From an uncultured Methylococcaceae bacterium (GTDB lineage Bacteria > Pseudomonadota > Gammaproteobacteria > Methylococcales > Methylomonadaceae): 6,365 nucleotides of DNA. A program made the translations under genes and the position numbers. The stretch covers positions 1-6,365 of the forward strand of contig CAIMDR010000372.1 of the NCBI GenBank assembly GCA_903839795.1, written 5' to 3'. Below, piece after piece: positions 5,501-6,365 of the stretch. Positions within the stretch are counted from its first letter, which is position 1, and the number at the start of each line of letters is the position of its first letter. The notes beneath the pieces were generated by a model. It ran no database searches and was not told the origin of the DNA. It saw only the letters and a list, made by a program, of their open reading frames with translations.

Positions 5501-6365
5501 CCAACCTCTGTCTGTATCAACTGGCTGGAAGAAGCGCAGCGTTTTGCGCCAACCCTTAATATCCATCAATTTGGAACCGGTGACAGGCAGGAAATGCTGG
5601 ACGCCGCAGGCCCCTTTGATTTAATTGTTTGCAGTTACGGATTATTACAAACAGAAGCTGATCGTTTAACGCAAAAAAACTGGCATACGCTGGTTGCTGA
5701 TGAAGCGCAGGCGATTAAAAATGCACTGACCAAACGCTCAAAAGCGGCGATGGCTTTACAGGCGGATTTTAAATTGATTACCACCGGCACGCCGATAGAA
5801 AATCATCTGGGCGAATTATGGAATTTATTTAATTTTATTAATCCGGGCCTGTTGGGTTCATTGCAAAAGTTTAATGAACGCTATGCGCAGGTTATCGAAA
5901 ATCAACAGGATCATGAAGTTCAACAACGGCTGAGAAAGTTGTTGCGACCGTTTATCTTGCGGCGCCTTAAAAATGATGTATTAACCGAGTTACCGTCACG
6001 GACTGAAGTGACTTTACATGTTGAATTAAGTCCCGGCGAGCGGGCATTCTACGAAGCGTTGCGTCGTAATGCCATGCAAACCATGATGGAAGACACCGCG
6101 CAACCCGGACACAAACAGCTGAAGATATTGGCGGAGATCATGAAATTGCGCCGCGCTTGTTGTCATCCACGTTTGGTGATGGAAGAAAGTACGCTGGGCA
6201 GTTCCAAGCTGCAAGCCTTTGAAGAATTGGTCGATGAATTACTGGACAATCGCCATAAGGCCCTGGTGTTTAGTCAATTTGTCGGACACTTAAAACTTAT
6301 CCGTGAATTATTGGATAAAAAAGGCATTCCTTATCATTATCTGGATGGTTCTACTCCGGTTCCGC
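2588..6365 (+). CDS. Large SNF2-family ATPase/helicase, 3' end cut by the window
   Basis: The frame is open for 1,259 codons and continues past the right edge. The ATPase core begins near residue 915 with LRDYQREGFQWM (919-930). Then come Walker A DDMGLGKT (944-951), motif Ia APTSV (971-975), Walker B-type DEAQ (1038-1041), motif III TTGTPIEN (1065-1072), RPFILRRLKNDV (1120-1131), and the start of the second lobe with VFSQF (1227-1231) and YLDGSTP (1251-1257). These are the SNF2 signatures of double-stranded DNA translocases. The rest of lobe two, including motifs V and VI, lies outside the window. Residues 1 to about 500 look helical and repeat-like, with no recognised motif. Residues about 550-910 resemble the region preceding the core in large bacterial SNF2 proteins, with HPHVYW (556-561), RLHIHLQPVGQG (675-686), EWPKGKK (777-783) and DWFSVEG (804-810). 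The ATG at 2588 is the first start codon after the in-frame stop at 2462-2464, but it has no clear Shine-Dalgarno sequence. The partner and biological role are unknown. Confidence 0.9.
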   Translation, partial: MKNKLLALFNALSNDEQSVMLALSVIYAPITQTSLQVLLRTTACFDKKTIALIDRPLREKLQKSNLMVITQDGWRCNDDIAELLMRRALEEPWFNKLAQLLIAEPNYYATRISAFHAIKQLRIFLYQGNESAFAANMQRFHSEYPQQFTVNINKIFFNEYDADWFVSLSDNIKFQLLKYFLQDSRAYLTDVSVYYQLVEQFFGAAKSDNLDIVHTVIEQRLLRGNVNDAELWLADDLSAEGLKLLATLRFLQNRNEEALDLFNAALKALKKETGKRNISIDGLYGYFFNLALLKSRNLKNLLLLKQQTQITLKLGWQNQGLYLLNLILLDAVEIYQGKATAEHSSHLLKANKLAYERLFHALLLYWIGEIEVVAGNAQNSGFLADLAEFCQQAQGLGYGWYAAVSSVLLQRLNYKNEPCRKIAQLYLQSPFNNIIDLLPQVSKWQRALDALTQLTAEPLAVVQKDFRLIWSLSLNNNVVTMAPKEQSLGKSGRWSKGKPIALKRLYQNMADFDYLSEQDRRICAHIELEKEPAYYGYSTKEFYTLSSKAIIEAAGHPHVYWLNQEALNNPVDISLAEPQLLVKEQQENLHISLIPQITSQQVITQKTASHGLIVYVINESHRQVAEILGVNGLTVPATARQQVIDSIASISSMLTVQSDIGGTSSHAEAVNADSRLHIHLQPVGQGIQIEMFAQPFSDGGPLYKPGVGGTTVLAEIDGKQLQTTRDFKLENRHFKKALSECPELYAVKEAKWLLDDAESALEALLHLQELGDFAVLEWPKGKKIHLSREAGLAQVQFSVRKEKDWFSVEGSVQVDAEQVLDMQRLMNLLSSSSGRFLKLEDGQIIALTQELRQRLDDLSGLGDVQKDKVRFHPLAALALDEITSGMTITASKPWKDQLLRLNEMGDLNPKLPSTLQGELRDYQREGFQWMMRLAHWGAGACLADDMGLGKTVQALALILARASQGPTLILAPTSVCINWLEEAQRFAPTLNIHQFGTGDRQEMLDAAGPFDLIVCSYGLLQTEADRLTQKNWHTLVADEAQAIKNALTKRSKAAMALQADFKLITTGTPIENHLGELWNLFNFINPGLLGSLQKFNERYAQVIENQQDHEVQQRLRKLLRPFILRRLKNDVLTELPSRTEVTLHVELSPGERAFYEALRRNAMQTMMEDTAQPGHKQLKILAEIMKLRRACCHPRLVMEESTLGSSKLQAFEELVDELLDNRHKALVFSQFVGHLKLIRELLDKKGIPYHYLDGSTPVP

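Noticed and set aside
3172..6214. Several 60-85 codon - strand frames inside the SNF2 gene
   Set aside because: They lie opposite a single uninterrupted + frame with conserved helicase motifs and carry no recognisable domain themselves.
2588..6365. Assigning the SNF2 gene as RapA/HepA or as a component of a named defence system
   Set aside because: The N-terminal region is much longer than in RapA and shows no match to its known N-terminal domains, and none of the partner genes that define a defence system is present in the window.

Overview
The window (6,365 bases, moderate to low GC) looks like a chromosomal segment of a gammaproteobacterium. A methanotroph-type lineage (Methylococcales) is my guess from codon use and from the mixture of AT-rich genes with GC-rich interspersed palindromes. 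No 16S or other lineage marker is present, so this is inference. All three supported genes lie on the + strand.

Layout. 1-252: upstream region with a possible promoter and a 16-bp palindrome. 253-1545: a complete QEGLA-motif protein of 430 residues, related by motif to the HExxxH metallopeptidase-like family that includes eukaryotic tubulin detyrosinases. 1546-1916: a gene-free stretch that is rich in structure. It holds a 12-bp perfect hairpin (1579-1609), a 131-bp MITE-like element with 18-bp terminal inverted repeats (1625-1755) that encloses a 23-bp-arm REP-type palindrome (1644-1699), and then a promoter with a perfect TTGACA box. 1917-2351: a complete GlcG/HbpS (DUF336) family small protein. 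2352-2587: a second intergenic repeat, a long imperfect hairpin built from CACGAAG units. 2588-6365: the first 1,259 codons of a very large SNF2-type ATPase/helicase that runs off the right edge.

Nothing in the sequence makes the three genes an operon. Each is separated by more than 230 bases with repeat or promoter-like sequence in the gaps, and their predicted roles (metallopeptidase-like, haem/small-ligand binding, DNA translocase) do not form an obvious pathway. I found no CRISPR array, tRNA, rRNA or transposase gene. The most interesting material is the nested repeat architecture between genes 1 and 2, the conserved metal-binding motif in gene 1, and the long uncharacterised N-terminal part of the SNF2 protein.
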